Of a DNA stretch of 64,000 nt, positions 48,420 to 61,000 are shown piece after piece; the stretch's first letter is position 1; every line of letters begins with the position of its first letter. This DNA is from Owenia fusiformis (lineage: Eukaryota > Annelida > Polychaeta > Sabellida > Oweniidae): positions 29,391,375-29,455,374 of the forward strand of contig CAIIXF020000005.1 in assembly GCA_903813345.2 (NCBI GenBank). The letters run 5' to 3'. The notes below the pieces were generated by a model. The model did not search any database, had not been told where the DNA came from, and saw nothing but the letters and a program-made list of their open reading frames with translations. Both the position numbers and the translations under genes were made by a program.

Positions 48420-49260
48420 CCGTTTTTATTTTGATATGTTATCCTATGGATATCATGCTAACTATGGAATAAATACCCAATATCACATAATTTATCATGA
48501 TATCATTTTATCGCCTCGTAGATATCAAATATCAACACTCATTCGCTTCGCTCACTCGTTTTGATATTTGATATCAACTCGTCAATAAAAATGATATCAC
48601 TCAAAATGATGTGATATTCTGTATTTATCCCATGATTACGATCACCTTGTGATATAGTTCGTCATAAATACAATTTTTAATCGTTATTTAGCAGCTTTCT
48701 AATCAAATTATATACACAATCGTAAGTTAATACACCAATGAAACTTAAAGAGAATAAATTACGGACCTTAATGTGACGGACCTTAATGTGATATCACACG
48801 GATGTGCGTGAGATAAACGATATCACACGCATATGAGTTTGATAAACGATTTTCTGGAAAATATCACACGGATTTCAATGATATCAGATATATCAATAGC
48901 TGCTATTGTACAGATAACACATTAATCGTGGGATAATTATAGGATATCCTATGATTTTGAGGAATATCATTTTTATCTACGAGGTGATATTGATATCTGC
49001 AAGAGAGAGCAAAGCGAACGAGGGCATATATCAATATCACCGAGTAGATTAAAATGATATTCTGAAAAAAATCATAGGATGTTCTTATTATCCTACACTT
49101 ACAAGGAGTGTACTAAATGTATAATATCATTGCAAAATGAATTTCATGCCAAATAGAGTCAACAGTCAATATCCTCCGCATATTGGGTTTTCCGGAGTAT
49201 ATCGTCACGATATCCTCCGCCCGGAGTATATCATCACAATATCCTCAGGTTATTCATTTT
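48420..49260. repeat. AT-rich palindromes with 'gatatc' words and 'cttcgctc' centres
   Basis: Two related palindromes are seen, about 48,430-48,640 (centre 'cattcgcttcgctcactcg') and about 48,910-49,090 (centre 'gagagcaaagcgaacgag'). A third smaller one at 49,165-49,250 is built from 'tatcctccg' and 'cggagtata'. No coding content. Confidence 0.55.
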
Positions 49261-50689
49261 GCCAATAAATATCAAATTTATTTTTTGATGTTATTATACA
49301 TTTATTTATGCATTTAAGCGTTAAAGCGGCTCTAAGGTCTGTGGAGAGAAAAATCATGGAGAAATTTTACCTTTTCTGAGCTATCGGGGCGAAGTTTGGT
49401 CTAACATCTTCTTCCTTATTCCTATTTTATAAAAATGTATGCATATGGCAATATTCATCAACCAGTATAACTGGCAAATCGTTTAGAATCTACAATTCCA
49501 TACAAGAAGTCCCACTCATAGATTTTTTCAAATTCTTTCCAAGTCGACGTCGAAACACCTAGCGGGTGAATTTGAAACTAATTTTTCTGTCCGCTTGAAT
49601 CGATAAAATCTCTGACAGTGTGAGTCTTTTTACGAAAACTTTCTTATAGAAATCACTTGACGATTATTTGAAAGCATTAAAAGTTGAAACTGAAGCGTAA
49701 TCTGAAATAAGTGAAAAAAAATTGCACGGTCGACAGAGAACAAACTTCCGGTTTAAAAAAAAATGGCGGAGACGAAAGGAGAAATGAAGACGAAAAATTG
49801 GACACAAGAGGCAATCTGCGCGAGATTCCATTTTTTGGTTCGGTTTTTGGCACATGCGCTTGAAATCCAGCAATTTAATTGGTTCAAATTATTATAACGC
49901 ATGCGCAATTAACAACTTATAAGAACGTTTAATTTGAGATAGATGTCACTTACGTTCATTATTTCACAGCAGTCCCTACCCATGAAGCACCATATAGTGC
50001 GGGAATAGTTTTGTTTCGTGTTAAAACAAAAAGTATACACCCAAAACAAATGTAATGACATAATATCAACCTTCCCCGGATTTGTAGACGTGTAGTGTGC
50101 AAACTTAAACCGAACCGATGGCAGAAAAGCACTTTGAATCATGGGAATGAAGTACTTCCTTTAATGAAAAACCGAACCAAGTAGAAACCGAATCTTGCGC
50201 AGATTGCCCCGACTCAAATTGGAGGATTTTCCTTTGCCATTATCGATCGATATAAGGTATGTGCACAAATTCTAGTTGCATTCATGGAAAATAGATACAT
50301 TTTTGAAGGCAACAACATATTCAAAGCTTTCATTTTACGATAGGCCCAGGATCAATGGATACGACTCGGCAGTCGATAAGCCCACTTTAATGTCCGCCTT
50401 ATTTAAAAAGCTAAGTATGTGCTTTAGATATCATTTTGAAGTATTTTTTATTCGCATTTCACTGAAATAATTTTTCCTTGAAAAGTTTGATGGGATCTAT
50501 GATATGTTTATAGCTAAGGTGTACCCCGACATCGTGAAATACGCTGTAAGACGTAACATTTCACGCTTACACGGTTTGTTGAAATCGGGATAACTTTTGA
50601 AATACTGATAAGAAATTTACTAAAATTTCACATTTTATTCAATAGTACCATGTTCATTTATGACGTCACATTTTCATAACGGCTACAGT
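49261..50689. other. Intergenic DNA without recognised genes
   Basis: No clear feature. The minus frames 49664-49873 and 49909-50142 carry no recognised motif. Confidence 0.35.
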
Positions 50690-50860
50690 ATACAATTGTT
50701 GACCTCTCCAGAGGTCAACCGGCAAAATTGTATACCGAGACTGTAAACCGAGAAGCTACTGTTGACAGAGACCGAAGGTCGAGGTCAACAGTGTTTCAAG
50801 GTTTACAGTCGAGGTATATGATTTCGACGGTTGACCGAATGGAGAGGTCTACAATTGTTT
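50690..50860. repeat. Imperfect palindrome with 'gaggtcaac' words
   Basis: 'caattgttgacctctcc' near 50,693 pairs with 'ggagaggtctacaattg' near 50,846. Inside, 'tttacagtcgaggt' and 'gagactgtaaa' form further inverted words. Confidence 0.55.
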
Positions 50861-51193
50861 TGTTAGTCAGAAGAAACTAATAATACTCATATATACGACA
50901 GTCATCAATCATGGCTTCATTTCACGATCTTTTCTACGAACCACACCAGCAATAATTTTTAAGAAAATCTGAAGACAGTTGAAGCTAAACTCTCTGTTTT
51001 CGGCACATAACTGCGTACTCACTAGTAAATAATGTTAATTTTGCGTTTCTATTTGTATTGTTGCTATACTCGTCGTGTAGAAAAGTCAAAATATCACTTT
51101 CATCAACGTGTACAAAATGTCGGACTACCATGTTTTTTTCTGTAAACATTGTGACGTCATATTTCCCATAATTCACAAGTGTAGTACAGTAAC

Positions 51194-51515
51194 ATACGCG
51201 GTCAAGGAGGATTGGCTCCCAGAGTGCAGCATCGATATTCTGTCCCATATATGGGCATGTCGTGCTACAAAATTTGAATTCCAACGACCGCCATTTTGTT
51301 CACTTCAACATTTGAATTGTGAATTTTGGTCTTATTTCCTAACGAAAAATTCCAAAACTCACAAGAAATGATCGAGATATTGGTTCGAATATTTTGAACT
51401 GTTTATTTTGAATTTATAATCGGTTATAATTTCAGAAAATAACGACATTTCGGCGTTTTCATTGTTGGAAAATATCGACTTCGATTCTGGGAGCCAATCC
51501 TCCTTGATACGCGGT
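51194..51515. mobile_element. 304-bp MITE with 9-bp target duplication (Mutator-like)
   Basis: The element 51203-51506 has exact 21-bp inverted ends (caaggaggattggctcccaga). It is flanked by the 9-bp direct repeat ATACGCGGT (51194-51202 and 51507-51515). Nine-base duplications are typical of Mutator-like elements. No transposase is present. Confidence 0.8.
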
Positions 51516-52008
51516 CAATAATATGATATCCCATGATGCACAAGTGAGGTACAGGTAAAAATGTTGACCGCTAATTGACCAATCAGATGCGAGTATTTAC
51601 ACTGAGGTACTAACAATTCAAATTGTCTTATATGAACGCTTTAAAATTTTCAAAATTGTGTAAGGTTTTGAAGGCGAAGGAGACAAGCAATGCGTTTATC
51701 TTTATTTAACCCTCTAATTTAGGTCTGATTTCCCCAAAAAATTAACTGCACCATATTGTCATGGCGAAATTTACAAAATAATAACCGATTTCTTTATTTT
51801 TCAAATAATATGAAAATAAGATTTGCTCTTAGAGACTTGAAAAAATGTAACGCATCGATTTTTTACCACAAATTCCATACATATCAATTTTTACTAACGC
51901 CCCAAGTGGATTTCCTGACCGTTTTAAAAAAAATCAAAAACATTTTAGAAATATTGTCCTCGAGATCTTGTTGCTCTGTGAATTTTACCAGGATTGAATA
52001 AAAATAAA

Positions 52009-52108
52009 CATAGGCCCCGGGAACATGTATAAAATAGCGAGTCGACATCTGTATTACTAGTAAATCAGATGTCGACTCGCTATTTTATACATGTTCCCGG
52101 GGCCTATG
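52009..52108. repeat. Perfect 43-bp inverted repeat with 14-base loop
   Basis: Arms 52009-52051 and 52066-52108 are exact reverse complements; the spacer is tattactagtaaat. The outer part includes ggccccggg and the inner part gtcgacatctg. Flanks do not pair. Confidence 0.95.
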
Positions 52109-52602
52109 AAAATAAAGCATCTTATTTTTAGGTTGACTAAACTTGACAAAATGTAACGCTTGTCGTTTTTGACGTTATAAGGCTGATTGCGCCCTATACT
52201 GCCCATTGTTTTGTTTGGGTATTTTAACGCCATAATGTTACTCTAATTGTCCCCAGTTTCGTGCGACGTGTTAATGTATTCTCGTGTGCATTACAATATC
52301 CACATTGAAACATTTTTGGACTGCAATGGACGTATAATGGATTAGAATATGAGGCCGTGTTATCATTCAAATGTAAAGTCATGGTATTGGGTTGCAAGTT
52401 AATATCAGATTCAATGCAAATTAATCATTTAATATCAGATGCGCGATCAGTCCAATAATGTAATTTCAGGTCATCAGTTCGATATCTAGCAGTTGTTCTA
52501 ACGATACGGTATTACTAGGCTATCATGTTATAAATACACACACATATAAATTAATCAAACTGGTACACGATATAAGCACGACTGCTCTTTCAATTGAGTA
52601 TA

Positions 52603-52855
52603 AATGTTGATAAACTTACCCGGAAGCCAACACATACACATTTAGACGATGCTATTTTCAGTTCAGTGTAAGAGTAAATGCCCGGATATCGAAGCTTTTT
52701 CGTGTAAAGTTTTAACCAAGCATGTAGAATCGGGTTATATTGCGTGTAGAATTTATCGATATCAGGGCCGCTACATGCCAGTGTATTAAGGAACTGTTCT
52801 TCAGTTTCAAAGTGTTCAAGATATTTCCGCATGTTCAAAAACACAAAATTTATAT
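52603..52855 (-). CDS. Candidate exon of an unidentified gene
   Basis: The minus frame reads MRKYLEHFETEEQFLNTL, then SGPDIDKFYTQYNPILHAW and PGIYSYTELKIASSK, and stops at a good donor (TTCCGG/GTAAGTTT near 52,621). Composition looks like real protein, unlike neighbouring frames. No acceptor is obvious upstream, so an ATG near 52,832 or 52,844 could begin it. No family was recognised, and no partner exon was found to the left on the minus strand. Confidence 0.35.
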
Positions 52856-53350
52856 TTTAGGCTATCCATATTTTGTCAGATATCTCCAATTCATATTACA
52901 GGGAAAACATAATCATGTTTCCGAAAATAATTTACACTCGCTACTCAAAATGAGGCACGGACACAAGTACAGAGAATAGCCTAGTGAAGGCATCTATCTA
53001 ATAGTGGCTTTTCCATATATCTTTGAAATCTCGTCAAGACTAACATTTTCTTCTATTTGAATTCTGTGTGTAATTTTCTATCAAAACAACTTAGTTTTTG
53101 CAAGTTGTTATTTTCTTTTATTCAAATTCTAGAGATTTTCTAAAAATGGTCTGGCTAAATCCCCACTGACAAAGTAACATACATTGGTAATATAACAGGC
53201 TTTCGACGATGAAACAAACGCGAGGGGCTTAGTATATGAATTACAGCTTCATTTACAAAACAAATTCCAAATCGAAGAAACTTATTAAAACTTGGCTATA
53301 TTTTCTAGCTTTGGGCCAAATTATAATCTGTAACGTGAGTTATTAGTAGT

Positions 53351-56300
53351 AGTGTGTGCCAAAACTCCAGAAAATCACAAAAACCTATGTTGTGGTAGCT
53401 TACTATGAAGTGACCCATTATCATAATAGATTGGTCCATCAACTATTCATTTTTACTTGTCTGCACTCAAAAAGGTGACACGAATGGGCTAAACGGCTTG
53501 CAACAAGGTGCAACCATCAAAAAGATGAGTTTGATAAAAAATTTTTTTTTTAAATAATAGCAATGGGTATACAATATAGGAGGCAAATTTGATATTGATA
53601 AGTATGATAGTCCATTTGCATGTGGCCATTTTTATAAAAAACAATAATTGTGAAGAATTATATATTTCTGACCTGAAAATGCCATCTTAATTCAAAAGTC
53701 ATGGTTGTTAATGATAATATTCCTTTTTCACCTATTCAATGTTTTCAAAATATTTTAATTACCATTATATTCATTTTTGGCAAAGTAAATAAATATAGGA
53801 CTCACACAAGGATCAGCTTTATTTGCAATCTTTTCATATTTAGTGGTGTTTTGAAAAAATATAAGGTTAAACACAATTTTATTTGTTAAATGTTTAACAA
53901 AATAAACATAGTGTGTTTATTTCATTGTTTCGACTGAAAAATAACAATTTATTGCTCTTCCTCTTAGAACGGCAGGGGATATAAAAGTACATAAACAGTC
54001 TTAAAAACGTTGATCCTTGTGTAAGCCCTACACTTATTTACTTTGCCAGAAACTGATATAATGGTTATTCGGTGGTATGAAAATCATTTCAAAGGTAAAA
54101 AGTGACAAGGTGGGGATGTTATCAATAATATTTCAGATATATTTTCATATATTTATATTTTCAATTAATTCATACATTCAAGCATTATGTTTACAAATAT
54201 TATTAATAACAGGTGGCGCCACAGGTGATACTTATACGCGTACACACACATAGTAGTAAAATCATGTAGTGTATCATCAAGTTGTCAAGGAATCAAACCA
54301 GAATGAAATCATAAAAAATAAGTTGAAAAATAAAGGTTGAGGGGGATTCATGATGTTTTTTTTTCTTTTCAAGTGAAGAAGTTGGATAAAATTATTTTTA
54401 TCACAGGGACTTTACAAAATAAAAATCACAAACACGTTCAGCCCCAAAACTCCAAATACTAAATTAGATATTGAGCTATGACCTTGAAATGATCTTGATC
54501 CATAAACACTGACATGGATCTCTGGTCACTTTATCATTGGTCATTAAATAAGACTGTAGCCCCAAAGTAGCCAACTACCTAGATATTGACCTTTGACCTT
54601 GAAATGACCTTGACATCAGGTCACCTAATCATTGGTCGCCAAAGGTCACAATTGTTCTCAATTGCCTTTAAACTCCAAATTGCTAGATATTGACCTTGGA
54701 AGTCACCCTATCATGAGTCGCTAGGGGCCACAGCAGATCCCAGGGCCTTAATACACCAAATACTTAGATACTGATATATGACCTTGGAATAACCTTGACC
54801 TCAGGTCACACATTCATGATTCACAAAGGGTAACCTCAGCCCCAAAACGCCAAATACTTAGATATTGATGACCTTGAAATGATCTTGACCTATAGACTTT
54901 GACCTTGACAACAGGTCACCTAATAATCGATTATCAAAGATCAGAATTATTCTCAATTGCCTTAAAACATCAAATTGCTAGATATTGACCTTGAAATTAC
55001 CTACACCCATTCAGTTGATCTTAACCTCAGGTCACATAATCATTGGTTGTGAAGGGTCACACCATCGGCAAAATGTCTTAAAATGTCAACTACCCTCGAC
55101 ATTGATATTTTAAACTTGAAATGACCCTGACTTTTGACCTATGTTGAATACACATTTTATGAACAAAACATATGAAGTTGAAAACTGATCTTTTTGAAAT
55201 GAAATTGCTGCTAATGTTTCAAAACTAAGGTATCTGTATTGCAAAAGTAATATTCAAATTGAATAAACCAAAAGAGTTATCTAATTTTCCATCAGATTTA
55301 GTAATATTATAACTCTTAAGTAAATGTTGCAATGAATGCTCACACATATCTTGTTGTATATCAATCTAGTGCAACTGCTACAGGTATCATTCTGACACGT
55401 ATCTGTGAACAAATCAAACTTCTTTGATATTGATGTAATGCAAATTGGTATCTTTTAATATGACGTCCGTAAGATAAACCGTCAATACTAGGATTGTCAA
55501 AACTTGCATTAATAAAATCAATTCCCGTCTCATCACTGTCACACCCATTACTACAAGATCAAGTCTCTTAGATCACTGTCTGCAAGCCATAAACTAAAAA
55601 AATCAACTTTACTATCTGCTGCATCACTATAAATATAGAGGGTTGTCCTGGAAGTAATGCACTATATGCTCGTAATACTTTTTTATTCAAAATCAAAAGT
55701 CAATGATACTATTCCTATTTTACCTATTAAAAGATTATTATATATCCGAATAACCATTATATAAGTTTTTGGCAAAGTAAATAAAAGTTTTTGGCAAAGT
55801 AAATAATTGTAGGGCTCACACAAGGGTCAACTTTTTGAAGACTTTTTCGTACTGGTGTAGACTCTCCTGCTTGCAAAGCAAGGGCGATGAATTGAGATTT
55901 TTCAGTTGAAACAAGAAAACAAACATATAATTATTTTTTCTTCAGCAAATAAAAGATAAAATTGAGTTTACCTTCGTATTTTTTCAAAACATCACTTAAA
56001 CTGAAAATGCTGTGAACAAAGTTGATCCTTGTGTGAGTCCTATAATTATTTACTTTGTCAAAAACTAATGAAATGGTTATTGGTATATTTAAAAGACATT
56101 GACTATATAAAATAGGAATAATATCCTTGACAACAGTAACTTTTTAATTGAAAACGCATTTTAAGGTCATAAATATCCAATTTTTACCATAATTGTTTTT
56201 CATAAAATTACCACACTCAAATGGACTATCATTACACATCAATATCAAATTGGCATCCTATTTTGTATACTTACAAGTATTATTTAAAAAAATGAGTATT

Positions 56301-56496
56301 TTTCAAACTCATCTTTTTGACGGTCGCACCTTGGTGCAAGCCGTTTAGCCCTTTCGTGTCACTATTTTGAATGCAGACAAGTAAAAATGAATAGATAATA
56401 GATCAATCTAAAATGACTATGGGTCAATTCATAGTAAGGTACCACAACATAGGTTTAGCCTAACTAAGCCACTTAGAAAGCAATTTGGCACACACT
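53351..56496. mobile_element. 3.1-kb foldback element with nested palindromes
   Basis: Ends pair as 'agtgtgtgccaaa' (53351) with 'tttggcacacact' (ending 56496). Long imperfect arms of about 450 bases share 'cctatgttgtggta' and 'ggctaaacggcttgca' with their reverse complements on the right. Each arm also ends inwardly in its own palindrome (about 53,700-54,100 and 55,680-56,110), so the word 'aggactcacacaagg' or its complement appears four times. The centre is a degenerate tandem array. No transposase frame is visible. Confidence 0.65.
54460..55150 (+). repeat. Degenerate tandem array of 'gaccttgaaatgaccttgac' units
   Basis: About six loosely repeated units of about 100-130 bases carry 'agatattgacctt', 'gaaatgaccttgac' and 'caggtcacctaatcattgg'. 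This fills the centre of the 3.1-kb foldback element. Confidence 0.65.
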
Positions 56497-56585
56497 AGGT
56501 TTAAATTGAGAGAGCAAAATATTCGTAACCAGGAAGTTCATCCATTTTGTTACATTTACGTTCCGTCAAAGTAACTATTTGTGGA

Positions 56586-56696
56586 ACAGTGATTATGGCA
56601 TTCGGTATAACGCCTTTCGGTAAAATGCGCGTCGGTATAATGGGTTTCGGTATAATGCGCGTCGGTATAATGGGTTTCGGTATAATGCGCAGACCC
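56586..56696 (+). repeat. Short tandem repeat, unit about 33 bp
   Basis: Unit 'gcgcgtcggtataatgggtttcggtataat', about three copies from 'ggtataacgcc' onward. It accounts for GIMR/GIMGF-type frames on the plus strand and TETHYTDAHY frames on the minus strand; these are not genes. Confidence 0.75.
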
Positions 56697-58075
56697 CGAC
56701 CTAAGAATCCAACAATATGTTATTTGCCCAAACGATATGAATTCATCCATTCGGGAAAGAACTGACCATTGAAAATATGAAATCGATTCGATCAACAAGA
56801 TCATGTCAATCAAAACAGAATCATATAATCCACATGAACATATTATCATGTAAAAGAAAACGTTGTTATGTAATCCGGAAGACGAAACTGGGGATGAAGT
56901 GCTAGGCATATGTCAAGAAAAACAGTTTTAGGTTTGCATGGAGATAACAAAATGTAATGGTGACATAATGTTATAGACTCTGGACGGTGTTCGGCGGTTG
57001 GTATTGCATGTTATACCTTGTATATGTTTTAAAAATTAGTATGTTTTTTGTTATGAGTGTTCAATGAACCAATTGCAGAAAACCATGAAAAGGAATTTTC
57101 GTCTTTTTATGTCATCATACTATCAAGGTAATCTCTGGGTTTTTGACTTGTGGATTGCTTTTGTACCTGATCTTTCATTTGACACCAAAAACACCTCACA
57201 CAGACCACATCAGAGGTGACACCAGATTATCAAAAAATATTTTCAATCTATCAATTTATATATGTCACGTTTTAGCAATACCTTGACTGAAAGATGGCAA
57301 GTTTTTTGCATGGCATTGGGTCAATACAACCTACTTCTGACATTTGTTTTGTTCATGGTATAGGAAAAGTAGTACTTAAAACACTAGTTTGCTACTTTGT
57401 AGATGTATGGCACGTATATGTGTACATGTATTGACAATTAATGTTTGGTAATAGCTAGTAGGAGTGTCGGGGACATCTTCACACGCCGCAATCAGGAGTG
57501 TCTGCAACGTCAAGTTGGTCTTACCGGACACGTTTTTTGAAAGACCATAAAGGGCAGACCATTTGAATGGCAGAATCCAAACTTTTATGACTGTATTGTT
57601 AACAATTCACCTTAATACGTATGAGTGATAAATGAAGCATATATCTTATTAGTTAAAGAAATGACGGGCACATAATTTATGGGTTGCATTCATTTTGGGC
57701 CACCCTGTAAAAGAATAGCTAGTAAGTTGAGTGTACATAAGAGGTCACATGATTTAAACATAAATATTCATTTATATTTCACTTCCATCTTCTTTTAATC
57801 ACAGTACTATGCTTTTATCCTCTCATTAGTCTTATGATATTATACAAGTAATGTTTATCTCATTACCTAATAGTATATGTTTTTTGTGCAATTCTATTGG
57901 GTAGACCTCAATCTGGCCAAACGAATTTCCTTCAAAACACAAGGTTAAATACGAAGCCTTGCCAAGTATTTCGCGTTCAAATTATGCAAAACAGAATCAT
58001 GGGAACTTCCGAAAACATAAATTATTTTAATACCATGTCAAACCGTCATTTTGAGATTCACAAGCATGGGTCTTT
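56697..58075. other. Intergenic DNA with a Tc1/mariner-like tail
   Basis: At about 57,467-57,540 the plus strand encodes FTRRNQECLQRQVGLTGHVF and then stops, resembling the C-terminal R.C....GGH segment of Tc1/mariner transposases. About 170 bases later 'gggccaccctgta' looks like a terminus. No left end was found. At 58,030-58,070 the sequence matches the DNA just past the stop of the first monooxygenase gene. Confidence 0.4.
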
Positions 58076-61000
58076 TTAAACTATCGAGGCGAAAAACACA
58101 ACCGTAACCAATGTCAATGATGCCTGTATAAAGGAAGCTGACCCAGTCACATCATCCATCTTAATCTCATCGTCACAGGACTCATATGCTCTCCAAATGT
58201 TCTGAAGCCGAGGTTCTCTCTCTGTTAAAACCTTCACCATCCCAAAAATGTCTTCGTTCCCCATACACTCGTCATTCAACCTGGTTTCTTTCACCATTTC
58301 TTTGCATTCAGGTGTACAGCCATCACCGGCCATTGAGCACTTTGTCACAACTTTCATTGAAAAAGCTTGAAAGACCGTCATCGTCAAACTACATCCTCCA
58401 ACCGTTAAAGCTCGACCTCTTGCTTTGGGACAAAGTTCGAAGTCTTTGTACCTCAGCATAGCTGTCAAATTACCAATCACCGGGTAGTATTGGAAAAACC
58501 CGTAGCACATTTCAGCTGATGTATCGTCACCGTAGTAAGTGGTTTCTGTTCTTGAGCGTGAATCGAAGGTGCAACTAATGAATACCTCATCACCGGGTAG
58601 AAACTCTATCGGTGGATCATGTCTGCAAAATATTCTCATTTGACTTATTATTTAATAGTCAAGCAATGTCATAGTTGTAGTAACACTGTGAAATTCAAAA
58701 TATTCAAAGACAGCGTTCTTTACTTGTCTACCAAAGGTACTAAGCTACTAGTCAGCAAAATAGCACTGCTGCTAGCAAATGTAAAATTAAATACTTTAAA
58801 GAATTTAGTTATATAAAGAGCAGCACACAGTAAGCTTTACATGTTGGTCTTTGTATTTCTACACTTATAAAAACCGAGACACTTACACAAAACCAACCGG
58901 TGAGTCGTAACTGAATGCATCATTTCGACCTAACGTTTTTATCTTGTTTCCATTACGGCGAAGATCTGAAAAGCCTGATTTACCTGAAAATGCAAATGCA
59001 CGAACCAACTTAAGATAATTCCTTTAATATGGGATGGGAACGTCTTTCGTAAAGCGCCGGAGCATGACCATGCCATTTTACTTAGTATTATCAAGAATTT
59101 TATACATTTATCTTTTTTATTTAACCCAAAGCAGCAAGGTTTAAAAAACAATCAATGCAAAAGTTCAATCCGTTCTTTACTTGAGACAATTTTACATCTA
59201 AATGATTTAATTATTTCAAGGGCTTGCTCATCACAAAATAGAAAAATTGTTGACACATGGATCAGGAACAAACATAATAAACCACATTCACGGTCTCCGA
59301 TACTACCCAACGTAAATCGTTCCGGACTTGTTTTTCATAACCATTTGGACTCATTTCGTAGGAGAATGAGATAAGACATTCACCAGAATGGCTCAATAAT
59401 GTAATATAATTCAATCGTTTAGAAAAATACATACGCTAACTTCAACCTAAAACATTCTTTTTCATACCCACATATCTAATTTGGCGATCGTGCCATCATA
59501 GTTCATATTTATCGGCATTAAATAACAAAAATGCCAGAAATATGCTCTAAATCTGCATTAGTGTCATTTAACTATGTTTAAACAAAAAAATCATTTTATA
59601 ACGTGGAACAATATTCACTACATTAAAGATCGTGTTAATATTTTAGCTATCTGTACCTTCAAATTTCCATATATGACCGTAATGTAAAAAGTGGAGTTAA
59701 CGACGGCGAATGGTCCTTATTCTGACACGGACTTGTCTTATAATCACTAGGTGAACGACTTCGAATTGTGCACAACGTGATAAAAAATAACGATTAGGAA
59801 TTGTCTTGTAATGTATTTATACGTCCCATTGTTTGATGAATTGTCTATGCTTCTGGAATAATTGGATTTAGTATGATTATGTTTTAGAGGAGTTTTTGTA
59901 CTAAATATTCACAGATTTTGTAATTTCAGTTCCCAGAAACAAGTGCCACGAATGTACTTTTAAAAGTGCAGATAAAAATATATTCTTTGAACACTTCAAG
60001 AGGGACCATCCCTCCGATTTATTCAGGCTTGACGTCCCTTTTCGTGATAAAGGCATATGGCGTTACAAAACACTGGATTATGGATTCCGGATGTGTGATA
60101 AATTAGACTCAAAGCTGTCATTTGATGATGGCACCTCGATATAGGAGGAAGAATACGTTGAACCCAGTCCTCTTCAGAAGCGCATGCGATTCAAGGCCAT
60201 GTGTCAAATAAAAAAGATGATGGAATCCATGTATGTGCGGGCATAGATCGTATTTCGGCGATCGATGATGTTTCTATATATTCTTTTCAAAATACATTTG
60301 GGGCTTATATTATTATTGTAAGTTTACAGCAAATCCTGTCTTAGGCGACACATGTCTCGTATTAAAAAGGGTCAAAACCCAGGCCATTTAAAAGAGGCGA
60401 CGCTGAGCTTTTTGAACGTATTTAGTGCATTGGAAGTTAAGGGGAAAGTCTGAAGAAGAATCCGAGGCAAAAACCTGCATGCAGTGAGGCAAATTATGAA
60501 ATCATAACAAATAATAATGAATCAAATTGTTAATAATCTAGGGGCAAACCAGTAGATTTTTAACAGTAAATAATGATTAAAACTAATTATTTCTTCTCAA
60601 CTTTCACTAAACTTCTTGCTTAGCATTAATATAAGCATGGAAGTCAGATTGAAGCCAATAAGATGGTTTTAAAGTCTTATTCGAGGCAAACTTATGCTCA
60701 CATTTTTCATAGACAAATTGAAAATAGCGACGAGTGAAGTCTTTAAAAAAGCGAAGAGGCAAAACACAAGAAAAAGTAAAAAATCAACTTTTCTCTCTAC
60801 ATGCATTCTTGCCCCTTGAAAGTATCAAGTAAAGAACATGTATCTGTAATGATTCCCTAATTCAACCTTGACAAGTATCTCTTAATACGTTTGATTAATG
60901 ATGATCATTTAGATAGTATCACTCAGACACTTTCTTCCACTGTTTTGTTGGAAATCTATAAAGTTTATGGAGCTGTTCCACACTTAAAAATGGTTCATTG

